Shown here: positions 51,764 through 60,518 of the stretch, piece by piece
How positions within the stretch are numbered: the first letter of the stretch is position 1
How the letters are laid out: every line of letters begins with the position of its first letter
Notes under the pieces: generated by a model
Database searches by the model: none
Told to the model about the DNA's origin: nothing
What the model saw: the letters and a program-made list of their open reading frames with translations, nothing else
Translations under genes and position numbers: made by a program
Assembly (NCBI RefSeq): GCF_017497975.1
Contig: NZ_JAGDEL010000005.1
Location: forward strand, 62,001-126,000
Source of the DNA: Metabacillus bambusae
GTDB lineage: Bacteria > Bacillota > Bacilli > Bacillales > Bacillaceae
Length of the DNA stretch: 64,000 nt
Direction: 5' to 3'

Positions 51764-52699
51764 ATGAATGAAATGATGATAAAAACAACAGATTTAACAA
51801 GAAAGTTCAAAGGAAGTACAGTCGTAGATCATATTAATCTTTCAATTAAAAAGGGAGAAATATACGGATTCCTTGGACCAAATGGAGCAGGTAAAACAAC
51901 AACAATTCGAATGTTGCTTGGGTTAATGAAGCCTACAAGCGGAAAAATTGAATTGTTCGGTGAAGATGTGAAGCATGATCATCTGAAGGCACTTAAGAAA
52001 ATTGGATCATTGGTAGAGTCCCCTTCATATTATGGACATTTAACTGCAAGAGAAAATTTAGAAGCATTACGAAAAATCTTACAAGTACACAAAAGTAGAA
52101 TCGATGAAGTGCTTTCGATCGTTCGGTTAACAAAAGATGCAGACCGGGCTGTTAAGGGCTATTCACTTGGTATGAAGCAGCGCCTCGGAATCGCTGCAGC
52201 TATATTAGGTAGACCAGAGCTATTAATTTTAGATGAACCAACTAATGGGCTTGATCCTTCTGGTATTCATGAAATTCGTGATCTTATCAAGAGGATGCCC
52301 CAGCAATACGGAATTACGATCTTGATTTCTAGTCACCTATTAAGCGAAATTGATCAAATGGCCACCCAGGTTGGCATCATTTCAAAAGGACAAATGATCT
52401 ATCAAGATTCAATCGAGATGCTACGTAATAAAGCAATGGCACAGATTATGATAAAAGTGAAGGACGCGAAAAAAGCAAAGGCACTGCTTTTAGCTAAAGG
52501 CTTTTTAGTTGAGGTTGAAAATGAGTATGTCATCTGTGAGGATATGGCTGATGAAAAGGTCGCAACGATTATTACGATTTTAGTCAATGGCGGTCTTGCT
52601 ATCTACCGAGTGGAAGAAAAACGGAAATCGCTTGAGGATATCTTCCTCGACTTAACAAGTGAAGGAGGAGCCCAACATGCTGGCGGTTCTGCAAGCTGA
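51764..52699 (+). CDS. ABC transporter ATPase, lantibiotic-immunity/bacitracin type
   Basis: The 311-residue ATPase has Walker A in GPNGAGKTTTIRMLLGLM near residue 40, the signature YSLGMKQRLGIAAAIL near 138, Walker B in LLILDEPTNGLDPSG near 158, and the His switch in SSHLLSE. A C-terminal extension of about 80 residues is typical of BcrA/LanF-type subunits. It powers the two permeases encoded next. The family confers self-protection or resistance to peptide antibiotics. GAGGTG precedes the ATG. Confidence 0.92.
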   Translation: MNEMMIKTTDLTRKFKGSTVVDHINLSIKKGEIYGFLGPNGAGKTTTIRMLLGLMKPTSGKIELFGEDVKHDHLKALKKIGSLVESPSYYGHLTARENLEALRKILQVHKSRIDEVLSIVRLTKDADRAVKGYSLGMKQRLGIAAAILGRPELLILDEPTNGLDPSGIHEIRDLIKRMPQQYGITILISSHLLSEIDQMATQVGIISKGQMIYQDSIEMLRNKAMAQIMIKVKDAKKAKALLLAKGFLVEVENEYVICEDMADEKVATIITILVNGGLAIYRVEEKRKSLEDIFLDLTSEGGAQHAGGSAS

Positions 52700-53384
52700 T
52701 TTACTAAAAATTAAACGGAAGTGGTTTTGGTTCCTTGTTTTTCTCGGACCCTTTGGCGTGATTGCGCTGCAAATGGTGAACTATGGTGTCCGGTACGAAT
52801 ATTTAGTAGAAGGTAGAGAGGATCTCTGGCAGGACCTCATTCAAAATGTAAATATGTTTGTAGCCCCTGCCCTGTTACTTGGCATCACGATTCTAGCCTC
52901 ACAAATTGCAACAATCGAGCATCAACAAAGCTCATGGAAGCAACTCCTAAGCTTACCTGTTAAAAGACGTGTTGTTTTTTCTTCAAAGTTTATCGTCACA
53001 TTTATGATGCTCTTACTCTCATGTGTTCTATTATTCATCGGAACTTGTCTTTTAGGGATAGGGCTAGGATTTGCAGAATCACCCATTCCATTTGTAGCCA
53101 TCTTAAAAAATAGCTTTTATCCACTATTGGCAGGTCTGCCTTTATTAGCGATTCATATCTGGCTGTCAATTATCCTAGATAATCAAGCCATTCCGCTAAC
53201 GGTTGGAATTTTCGGTGCAGTTGTGACGTTATTCGCCTATTATGCACCAGATTGGGTTATCTGGAAATGGCCATTGCTTTATGGGGACCAGGAGCCTATT
53301 TGGTATGTAACCGTCGGAATAATCGTTGGGGTCATCATCCTGTTAATCGGTATGATCGACTTCCAAAAAAGGGATGTGAAATAA
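52677..53384 (+). CDS. ABC transporter permease, lantibiotic-immunity type (first)
   Basis: The permease of about 235 residues has six membrane helices, beginning MLAVLQADLLKIKRKWFWFL. The intracellular motif EHQQSSWKQLLSLPVKRRVV is typical of LanE/LanG/MutE permeases and is repeated in the next gene (EHKDGGWKQLLSLPVKRTQV). GGAGG lies 8 nt before ATG 52677; the gene overlaps the ATPase by 23 nt, implying coupling. Confidence 0.88.
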   Translation: MLAVLQADLLKIKRKWFWFLVFLGPFGVIALQMVNYGVRYEYLVEGREDLWQDLIQNVNMFVAPALLLGITILASQIATIEHQQSSWKQLLSLPVKRRVVFSSKFIVTFMMLLLSCVLLFIGTCLLGIGLGFAESPIPFVAILKNSFYPLLAGLPLLAIHIWLSIILDNQAIPLTVGIFGAVVTLFAYYAPDWVIWKWPLLYGDQEPIWYVTVGIIVGVIILLIGMIDFQKRDVK

Positions 53385-54118
53385 TGTTTTGGCACCTTGT
53401 ACAATCTGAAATCTTAAAAATGAGAAAAACAAATATTTGGCTGCTGCTATTTGTTAGCCCCTTACTTGCCTTTGCAGTTGGTTTAGCAACAACAGAGACA
53501 ACGGAAGGAACTATCAATGAATGGACTACAACTTTACTCATAATGACACCTGTTCATACAATCCTTTTCTTACCGTTAATAATCGGTGTTTTTACAAGTT
53601 TTATTTGCCGATATGAACACAAAGACGGAGGCTGGAAACAGCTCTTAAGTTTACCTGTCAAAAGAACTCAAGTATATATATCTAAATTCTCACTTGTGAT
53701 GTCATTAATCGCCTTAAATCAAATTCTTTTTATGGTCTGCTGGATATCGGTAGGACTTATAAAAGGATTCACAGATCCCTTCCCTACTCTCGTTATGTTC
53801 AAAAGCTTAGTCGGTGGCTGGATCGCAACACTGCCACTTGCAGCACTTATGCTTTTAGTATCAATGGCATGGTCAAGCTTTGCCGCACCACTTGCGTTGA
53901 ACGTCGTCTTTACATTACCAAACATATTAGTCGCGAACTCTGAAAACTATGCTCCTTACTACCCTTGGGTTCAGCCGTTTTTAACAATGATTCCAAAAGG
54001 AGATGGTCCTTGGGGTGGATTCTTCGTTTCATTCGAATCGATTATTTTTGCGATTATTGGCGGGTTCGTGATTTTCTTTGCAGGTGGGCTGGTTTATATT
54101 CGGAGAAAAGCTGTATAA
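53384..54118 (+). CDS. ABC transporter permease, lantibiotic-immunity type (second)
   Basis: The 244-residue permease has six membrane helices and begins MFWHLVQSEILKMRKTNIWL. It is paralogous to the previous permease, and WKQLLSLPVKR is identical in both. The start ATG overlaps the upstream stop (TAATG), so both permeases are translated together and probably form a heterodimer with the ATPase. A terminator follows at 54125-54163. Confidence 0.88.
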   Translation: MFWHLVQSEILKMRKTNIWLLLFVSPLLAFAVGLATTETTEGTINEWTTTLLIMTPVHTILFLPLIIGVFTSFICRYEHKDGGWKQLLSLPVKRTQVYISKFSLVMSLIALNQILFMVCWISVGLIKGFTDPFPTLVMFKSLVGGWIATLPLAALMLLVSMAWSSFAAPLALNVVFTLPNILVANSENYAPYYPWVQPFLTMIPKGDGPWGGFFVSFESIIFAIIGGFVIFFAGGLVYIRRKAV

Positions 54119-54124
54119 TGTTGT

Positions 54125-54163
54125 AGAGGCTTAATCCATTCATTTCAAGGGTTAAGCTCTTTT
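54125..54163 (+). terminator. Terminator of the ABC transporter operon
   Basis: GAGGCTTAATCC (54126-54137 region) pairs with GGGTTAAGCTC and is followed by TTTTTC. Confidence 0.8.
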
Positions 54164-54732
54164 TCGACATATTTCGGGTGGTGACAGGCACCGCCTACAT
54201 ACTCACAATACTTCCTCACTCTTTCATCAACCTCCCCCTCAAATTCATCCAATAAAATCGAAGGGTTAAAATATGGCTGGTCTATCTTCCCCTTTCCCAT
54301 AAAGTACAGATAACTTCCCCATCGATAATCCTCTGGCTTTTCTACTATGTTAGCTTTTACAGGATTCAAATGAATGTATCGACTTACCTCCAACATTCCA
54401 CTTGTAGAAAGAATCACCTTATCGAAAAATCTTTTCTCAAATACATGTCCTGAAAGATTGTATCGGGTATTAAAATAGTTTGCGTATCTTTTGTTGATAA
54501 GGGCCATTATCTTGGATATGGATTGTTCTGTTGATCTGAGTTGTAGATGAAAGTGGTTCGTCATTAAACAATAAGAGGCAAGTTCAAAAGGGTATTTTTC
54601 GTGGATCTTTCTGAGGATATATAAAAAGGTAAGGAAATCGCCATTTTCTATAAATAAAGGGTCACGACGGTTTCCACGGCAAACAATGTGGTAAAAGTGA
54701 TGGGGTATCCAAACTCGCTTCTTTCTTCCCAC
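54145..54732 (-). CDS. REP-associated tyrosine transposase (RAYT, Y1_Tnp)
   Basis: The 195-residue HUH-family protein has HIVCRGNRRDPLF, the metal-binding HFH in CLMTNHFHLQLRS near residue 58, INKRYANYFNTRYNLSGHVF, then RYIHLNPVKANIV; the catalytic Tyr is probably in SRYIHLNP or nearby. RAYTs are single-copy Y1 transposases linked to the spread of REP repeats. Repeats of the GGTGGTGACAGGCACC family lie at both sides (54163-54195, 54859-54941). The C-terminal residues VGGACHHPKYVEK are themselves encoded by a repeat. GTG start; RBS weak. Confidence 0.88.
   Translation of the reverse strand: MGRKKRVWIPHHFYHIVCRGNRRDPLFIENGDFLTFLYILRKIHEKYPFELASYCLMTNHFHLQLRSTEQSISKIMALINKRYANYFNTRYNLSGHVFEKRFFDKVILSTSGMLEVSRYIHLNPVKANIVEKPEDYRWGSYLYFMGKGKIDQPYFNPSILLDEFEGEVDERVRKYCEYVGGACHHPKYVEKELNP
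54163..54195 (+). repeat. REP-like repeat overlapping the 3' end of the RAYT gene
   Basis: TTCGACATATTTCGGGTGG then TGACAGGCACCGCC. It lies wholly inside the RAYT coding region's last 17 codons. Confidence 0.88.
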
Positions 54733-54841
54733 TCTTTTACCACACTTGCCCTTTTATACTATTTTTCATTGTAGCCATTTTTCTCTCCTAACCAAGAACG
54801 AATGTTCCTGTTTTTGGTTTAGAATATAGCATGCAATGATA

Positions 54842-54942
54842 AAAGTCAAATACCTTTGTTCGACAAATTCCGAGTGGTGACAGGCACCAATAAAACTCAA
54901 ATACCTTCGTTCGACAATTTCCGGGTGGTGACAGGCACCACA
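54842..54942 (+). repeat. Two tandem REP-like units (51-bp period), the second inside brnQ
   Basis: Unit 1 (54842-54891) and unit 2 (54893-54942) share AAxTCAAATACCTT(T/C)GTTCGACAA, TTCCGxGTGG and TGACAGGCACCA. Unit 2 contains the stop codon and last 15 codons of brnQ. Confidence 0.9.
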
Positions 54943-56207
54943 AAACCAACCACTCCCCCAACAACCGCCGGCAGCACCCAACCAACTCCTACATCATACA
55001 GAGGAACTACTCCTAAAAGAGAATCGAGTGAATTACCCAAAAAGGTGTAATTAACAGTCTCTACTAAACTAAACACCCCTGTAAACAATGTTGCAAATAA
55101 ATAAACATGGTTTGGTATATAGTTGTTTATCAAACCGAGAGTAATCAAAACAACCGCAACAGGATAAATCGCTCCTAAAATTGGAACTGAAACAGACAGG
55201 ATTTGTGTGAGACCCATATTTGCGACAATCATACTGACAATCGCTAGCACAACAGCCCAGCCTTTATAACTAAGGAAGGACAAGGTTGCTGAGAAGTATT
55301 GGCTACATGAAATAATTAACCCAATACACACGCAAAGACACGCAAGCGTGAATAACAATCCGAGCATCAAAATACCAGTCTGTCCAAATAACTCATTCAT
55401 GACAATCGTTAATACCTGCGCACCATTTTCAGGCTGCCCAACCGATGCACTTGAAGCACCAAGATAGCTTAAAATTCCATAAATCGATGCCAGCAAAATC
55501 CCTGCACCAATTCCCGCGAAGCTCATATATTTCGAGAGCTGCTTCGGATCTTGCACACCCTTTGCCCGAATCGTATTCGCAACAACAATGCCAAACACAA
55601 GAGCTGCCAATGCATCCATTGTTAAATACCCATCTAAAAACCCTTGAAAGAATGGAGTTTCATTATATGTCTCTGAAGGGGAAGAAAAAGCCCCAATCGG
55701 TGTGATCATACTTTTCGTAAAGATCACGACAATCATCAGTAACAGCAATGGTGTTAACAATTTCCCAAAACGATCAACTAGCTTTGATGGGTTTAGACTA
55801 AGCCATAGCGTAATGGCAAAGAAAACAACCGTGTACCCCAGTAGCATGATAGGCTTGTCCATCAAAGTCTGTGGTAAAAATGGCTTTAAGCCCATCTCAA
55901 ACGCTATCGTTCCAGCACGCGGAATCGCAAGACCAGGTCCGATCGAAACGTAAATTAATAAAGGAAAGATAAGCGCAAATAATGGATGAACACGTGTTGC
56001 TAGCTGATGAAAGCTACCAGCCTTCGCAACTGTGATAACACCAAGAATCGGCAGCCCAACAGCCGTAATAATAAAGCCAGCTAATGATAGCCAAACCTCT
56101 ACCCCAGCTGATCTTCCTAAAAAGGCAGGAAAGATCAAATTCCCTGCACCAAAAAACATCGAAAATAGCATAAAACTAATAAAGATTAGTTCAGTTTTCT
56201 TAAACAT
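54897..56207 (-). CDS. brnQ: Branched-chain amino acid transport system II carrier protein
   Basis: The 436-residue LIVCS-family symporter has 12 membrane helices. The start FISFMLFSMFFGAGNLIFPA is the family signature; SIGPGLAIPRAGTIAFEMG and GFLDGYLTMDALAALVFGIV follow. It imports leucine, isoleucine and valine with Na+ or H+. The last 14 residues (VVPVTTRKLSNEGI) are read from a REP-like repeat, so the native C-terminus has been replaced or extended by repeat insertion. An extended -10 (TGTTATAAT, minus strand, near 56240-56248) may drive it. Confidence 0.92.
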   Translation of the reverse strand: MFKKTELIFISFMLFSMFFGAGNLIFPAFLGRSAGVEVWLSLAGFIITAVGLPILGVITVAKAGSFHQLATRVHPLFALIFPLLIYVSIGPGLAIPRAGTIAFEMGLKPFLPQTLMDKPIMLLGYTVVFFAITLWLSLNPSKLVDRFGKLLTPLLLLMIVVIFTKSMITPIGAFSSPSETYNETPFFQGFLDGYLTMDALAALVFGIVVANTIRAKGVQDPKQLSKYMSFAGIGAGILLASIYGILSYLGASSASVGQPENGAQVLTIVMNELFGQTGILMLGLLFTLACLCVCIGLIISCSQYFSATLSFLSYKGWAVVLAIVSMIVANMGLTQILSVSVPILGAIYPVAVVLITLGLINNYIPNHVYLFATLFTGVFSLVETVNYTFLGNSLDSLLGVVPLYDVGVGWVLPAVVGGVVGFVVPVTTRKLSNEGI

Positions 56208-56671
56208 ATTAATAATTCTCCTTACTTATAATAGGCTGAATTATAACAAGTTCATCATGTAAAAGCCATTGAATATGGAATAGATCCATTATTAAAATTA
56301 TTGCGTTTTTTCAGACTTAAATTCAATCCACCAACCTTCAAAATAAGACAAGAAACGATTAACCCCTAGGAAATAAGACCCTTTTTTTGTATAATATTTT
56401 ATTATAGTAACCATTAGAAAGTGAATTAAAACGAGATTTCAAAAGTCATCTAAACAGGAGTGAAAGGAAGTCATCAAGCCAATGCTTCTTATCATTTATC
56501 ATTGAAAACTAAGAAGAATGCCAAGCATTATTCATAAACAGGGCTTCTTTTAAATATGATATTTACGGGTTTACTTTAACTAGAACAGCTTAACTTACTA
56601 AAACAAAGTAAGCTAAATTCAAGCAATGAGATTTTAACTGCTCTTTAAAATTGAAAGGAAGTACGAAAAAG

Positions 56672-57301
56672 ATGCAGCAAGCATACATACTAGGTGTAAC
56701 AGGTCATCGTGATATTCACCCACAAGCTTTTCAAGAGGTGAAGGAAAAAACAGGCGCATGGCTTGATGATCTTCTATTTAAAAAGCCAAACAAACAGATC
56801 ATTGTTTTATCGCCATTAGCATCAGGTGCTGATCAGCTTGTTGCTGAGCTTTCCCTTGAGCGGGGACTTGCCTTACATGTTACGCTTCCCTTCCCTTTAG
56901 AGCGTTATATAGAAGACTTCAAATCCGACAAAGAAAGAGAGCAATTTTATTCCCTTTATGAGCAGGCAGTACATGCCTATGTGCCTGAGCTTATTCAAGG
57001 CAAAAAGAATGATGCCTCCTGCTATTTCGCAGTAGGTGCCCACGTTGCCCAGCATAGTCATTTGCTATTTGCATTATGGAATGGCGCAAAGTCGCCGGAA
57101 AAGGTGGGTGGTACAGCCCATATCGTGCGCTGTCAATTACAAGGGTTTCCTGATGAGTTTACGAGTCCTTCTGCCCTTTCACACCGAGAAACCGTTTGGA
57201 TTCGAACACAACGATCTGGAGATTCTTCTTTATCTCCAAAAGGAATCCATTTAACGAATGATCGTTATATTATTATTGGGAAGGACGATAACAATGGATG
57301 A
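56672..57301 (+). CDS. SLOG-like (Rossmann nucleotide-binding) protein
   Basis: The 209-residue soluble protein resembles SMF/DprA-LOG superfamily proteins: first strand and loop LGVTGHRDIHPQAF (residues 7-20), second strand and loop IVLSPLASGADQLVAELSLE (44-63), then LHVTLPFPLERYIEDF. This GHRD...SGADxLVAE pattern is seen in SLOG proteins found beside TIR and other conflict-system genes. In Thoeris a SLOG domain binds the nucleotide made by a TIR protein. Here it overlaps a TIR gene by 8 nt. A sensor or processing enzyme for an NAD-derived nucleotide is my inference. Start ATG 56672 has AAGGA about 12 nt upstream. 56208-56671 holds no other gene. Confidence 0.72.
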   Translation: MQQAYILGVTGHRDIHPQAFQEVKEKTGAWLDDLLFKKPNKQIIVLSPLASGADQLVAELSLERGLALHVTLPFPLERYIEDFKSDKEREQFYSLYEQAVHAYVPELIQGKKNDASCYFAVGAHVAQHSHLLFALWNGAKSPEKVGGTAHIVRCQLQGFPDEFTSPSALSHRETVWIRTQRSGDSSLSPKGIHLTNDRYIIIGKDDNNG

Positions 57302-59588
57302 GAAGATAAAAGTGTTTTTAAGCCATGCTAGTATAAATTTCCCAATCATGAAGGAAATGGCTGATTATTTAGAGAGCCTTGGCTATATATGCTGGTATGC
57401 CCCACGGGATATTGCGAAAGGAAATAACTATTTGGTAGATATCGTTGATGCAATTGATCAAGTAGATGTCGTCCTCCTCTTACATTCAAAGGAAGTGCAC
57501 GATTCAAAGTATGTGTATCGAGAAATTGAATATGCTGATCAAATGAATAAATTGATTTTACCGATCTTAATTGATGATGCACCGATTGCCAAACAGCTCG
57601 TTCTCATTATTCGAAGCATGCAAATGACCTCTTTATTCGAATTCCCATCGATAGAGCTTGCAGTAGATGTGCTTCATGAAAGGATGAAAACCTTTCAGAT
57701 TGAACGTGAGCAAAGTGAGATTTCAACAGATTGGCTGACATCATTTGGAGCACCGATCGTTCATACACACTCAACCAAGCATTCAACGACTGCTTTCATG
57801 ATGAAGAACCAACGCATAGAGCAACTAAGTCGTGTATATGTTCCAGTTCCAAATTTCCAGCAGATTTGTAGCTTTTTAACGAAATCCCACCTTGCTGTCT
57901 TACAACATTCAGAACGCACAGGTAAGTATTCAACAGCAATCAATTTATTGCTTGATCAAGCTGTTGAGCACATTATCGAGGTGTTACCAACTCACACCAT
58001 CGTAGACTTTATGAGTACACAACTCAAACACCATACAGGCTATATCATTGATAAAGCTAGTTTCCTATTTTTTGAAAAGTCTAGTTTCACCATTTGGGAG
58101 GAGCTTCAAGAAAAATTACAGCTTGTAAACAGCTTCCTTGTAATCACGACTGAAGAAACTGAACTACCTGATTGGATCGTGACACATTCGATTGACTGCC
58201 CAACAAACAAAAGGAGCATTCTGATCAACCATGCTAAGGAGCGAGGCGTAAATGAGGTTCCACCAGCAACTTTAACTGAAATTGATCCTTTTTTAGAAAA
58301 TCTGCTTCCATACGAAATTGTCTCAATTCCAGACAAGTTATTACCTGTTATGAGCGGCAGCATCGATTTAGACGCCATGATTAAACAGCTCCAAAGTCAA
58401 GTGGAAGAACGTGTGATTGAATGGTATCATCAGCATGGACATTCACTTCGTCTCGTATCACACTATTTGACACTAGCCATTCTACAAGAGGTCCCAGAAA
58501 ATACATTTACAGAGGCATCTCAGCTCCTGCAACATCACCTGCAGACTTCATGGGCCCAAGGGAATGAAGCTGCCTTTATGACAGATAGCGAGCAGCTAAA
58601 GATTCTAAATGCTGAGCGTGTTACCAAAAAAGTAAACTCAGATATTGGCTACATAGCGCTTGATCATCTTCGACTTACACACCCAGATGAAGCACAGGTT
58701 ATTTTAACTCAATTCTGGGAACAATTTCGCTTTGCAAGACCTGCATTCCTACAGTGGTTTGATGAATATGTAACAAAGGCACGGAAGTCAGAAATGACAG
58801 CTCTCACCAATGCCTTAGCTCTGATTTCTAGCAGTGATCTACCAACCATCAGACAAGAGTTACTACAGAAATGGGCAATGCATGACAATACGTTTTACCG
58901 ATTGACGGCAGTCAAGATTTTATCAAAGCTCATCACTTCTGAACACTATGTACAGGAAGTGATTCATTTAGTAAATAGCTGGAGCTCGCAGCGAAATAAT
59001 CTTGCGCTACAATGGACAGCAACCGTAGCACTTGGTTCTGAAATTGGCATTTTACTCTATCCGAGATCATTGGAGTTATTACAAAAAGCATATTTAAGCA
59101 ACCCAAAAACATTAAGACATCCTGCAAAACAAAGCTTTATCAACTTAATGAAGCTTGGAAATCTGAATCCTGATTATGATGAAGCGTTTTTGTTATACTT
59201 TAATGATTGGTTACGAGAGGAAAAACAAATGAGTAAAGAACCGTTTGAATTTCTTCATTTCTTTTTCTCAATCCTAAGGTCACGCATCTCTCGCCTTATC
59301 GAAACCTTAACAGGTGAACAGCTAAAGGATCAACTATCTCCTTTTATAAGCGAGTCATTACTATATAGCAAGAGTAAGAGATTAGGAGAAGAATTTTTAA
59401 CAGTGGCTGCCTACGAACAGCCCAAGAAGCTAGCACCACTCGTTCTTGCCCTTCTCTACTTTGAGAATCACTCAGTAGGAGAACGAGCAAAAAGCTGGTT
59501 AAAAATCAGAATGACAACACAAAACCATCAACCATTTACCGAATTATATGAAGAAATGATGCAACAAAAAGGGAGGAAAACCACATGA
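57294..59588 (+). CDS. TIR domain / degenerate NTPase / helical-repeat protein
   Basis: The 764-residue protein has an N-terminal TIR domain (residues 4-130: KVFLSHASINFPIMKEMADY; CWYAPRDIAKGNNYLVDIVD; SKYVYREIEYADQ with the predicted NADase Glu77; LILPILIDD). The middle region (about 185-400) has HSERTGKYSTAINLLLDQ, which looks like a P-loop lacking its first glycine, and later STAND-NTPase-like helices. The rest is alpha-helical repeats (TPR/HEAT-like). TIR proteins of bacterial immunity cleave NAD+ or make cyclic ADP-ribose signals. ATG 57294 lies 5 nt before the SLOG stop. It overlaps the next gene by ATGA. Regulated oligomerisation is likely; the trigger is unknown. Confidence 0.82.
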   Translation: MDEKIKVFLSHASINFPIMKEMADYLESLGYICWYAPRDIAKGNNYLVDIVDAIDQVDVVLLLHSKEVHDSKYVYREIEYADQMNKLILPILIDDAPIAKQLVLIIRSMQMTSLFEFPSIELAVDVLHERMKTFQIEREQSEISTDWLTSFGAPIVHTHSTKHSTTAFMMKNQRIEQLSRVYVPVPNFQQICSFLTKSHLAVLQHSERTGKYSTAINLLLDQAVEHIIEVLPTHTIVDFMSTQLKHHTGYIIDKASFLFFEKSSFTIWEELQEKLQLVNSFLVITTEETELPDWIVTHSIDCPTNKRSILINHAKERGVNEVPPATLTEIDPFLENLLPYEIVSIPDKLLPVMSGSIDLDAMIKQLQSQVEERVIEWYHQHGHSLRLVSHYLTLAILQEVPENTFTEASQLLQHHLQTSWAQGNEAAFMTDSEQLKILNAERVTKKVNSDIGYIALDHLRLTHPDEAQVILTQFWEQFRFARPAFLQWFDEYVTKARKSEMTALTNALALISSSDLPTIRQELLQKWAMHDNTFYRLTAVKILSKLITSEHYVQEVIHLVNSWSSQRNNLALQWTATVALGSEIGILLYPRSLELLQKAYLSNPKTLRHPAKQSFINLMKLGNLNPDYDEAFLLYFNDWLREEKQMSKEPFEFLHFFFSILRSRISRLIETLTGEQLKDQLSPFISESLLYSKSKRLGEEFLTVAAYEQPKKLAPLVLALLYFENHSVGERAKSWLKIRMTTQNHQPFTELYEEMMQQKGRKTT

Positions 59589-60511
59589 ATTTAATCGATG
59601 TTCAACCAGTCAAATTTAGTTTCTTTGAAAAACCGCCAGCTTCCTCGATGACACAGGCCTTTGTTTATACAAATGAAGAAAATCATTTTTTAGTCGTGAA
59701 AAATGGAGACCGGATCACACGCAGTGATCTTCGGGCAGGAAAATATACGAAAGTTTATAGTGTCAACATGACGACCTTAAATTTCCATTATGAAAATGAG
59801 GTTCCTTCACAGGATCGTGGACGCCATTTCCTTGTAGACCTGTCGATTGATTACAAGGTTGTTGACCCAATCTCACTTATTCAGCAAGGGGCAGGAGAAA
59901 TTGTCACCTATATCCAAAAGAAGCTTCCATATTGGCTTGAAGAAATCACAAGTGACTATCCAATATCTGAAGCGAAGCGTGTAAAACGCCATATCGAGGA
60001 TCTACATGAACACTCTTCAATGGTCGCAGGATTAAAGCAAGTTGGAGTTGCTGTTACAGATATCAATGTTCTTGTTAAACAAAGCGAAGATGACCAGGAG
60101 CATGATAAGAGATTCAGAGTGATCGATCAAGAGGATGAACTAGATGAATACCGTCGTGAAAAGAGACTTAAAAAGGCCAGCATACTAGCGAAAAGCATCC
60201 AGGAAGCAATTGAATCCGGAAACCTTCTTGAAGCCGTCTTAATAGCCGAAGAAAACAAAGATGCATTAGAAATTGTAAAAAATCGATTATACAACGAAGA
60301 AAATTTCCGGCTTGAGGTTCAAGATCAAGTACGAAAACTATTACTAGATCCTACAGTGGATGAGGTTGAGGCAAAAGAGCAAATTATGAAAATTAGAGCA
60401 TATTTCCCACATGAATCATTTAGTGGAGAGAAACCTACCTCAAACGAGAGCAGCATGGATGACCCGCTAGATGACTTAAGGCATATCTATCAAACAACTA
60501 AAGGAGAGTAA
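59585..60511 (+). CDS. SPFH/band-7-like protein
   Basis: The 308-residue protein has an N-terminal beta-rich domain (FVYTNEENHFLVVKNGDRIT; HFLVDLSIDYKVVDPISLI) and then a helical segment (LKQVGVAVTDINVLVKQSED), the strand-helix order of SPFH (stomatin/prohibitin-like) domains. A long charged coiled coil follows (YRREKRLKKASILAKSIQEA onward). Typical SPFH proteins oligomerise at membranes, but no membrane helix is present here. GGGAGG lies 9 nt before the ATG, which overlaps the TIR gene's stop. It probably forms a scaffold with the membrane protein encoded next. Confidence 0.68.
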   Translation: MNLIDVQPVKFSFFEKPPASSMTQAFVYTNEENHFLVVKNGDRITRSDLRAGKYTKVYSVNMTTLNFHYENEVPSQDRGRHFLVDLSIDYKVVDPISLIQQGAGEIVTYIQKKLPYWLEEITSDYPISEAKRVKRHIEDLHEHSSMVAGLKQVGVAVTDINVLVKQSEDDQEHDKRFRVIDQEDELDEYRREKRLKKASILAKSIQEAIESGNLLEAVLIAEENKDALEIVKNRLYNEENFRLEVQDQVRKLLLDPTVDEVEAKEQIMKIRAYFPHESFSGEKPTSNESSMDDPLDDLRHIYQTTKGE

Positions 60512-60518
60512 ATAACCT

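Noticed and set aside
54766-55050. Overlapping 64-71-residue ORFs at the REP units
   Set aside because: They are read from REP repeats and the end of brnQ, with no RBS and no family resemblance.
56672-57301. DprA (DNA-processing protein) or cytokinin-type LOG enzyme
   Set aside because: The protein shares only the general Rossmann-like SLOG pattern; it lacks the PGGxGTxxE motif of LOG enzymes and the DprA architecture, and sits in a TIR operon.
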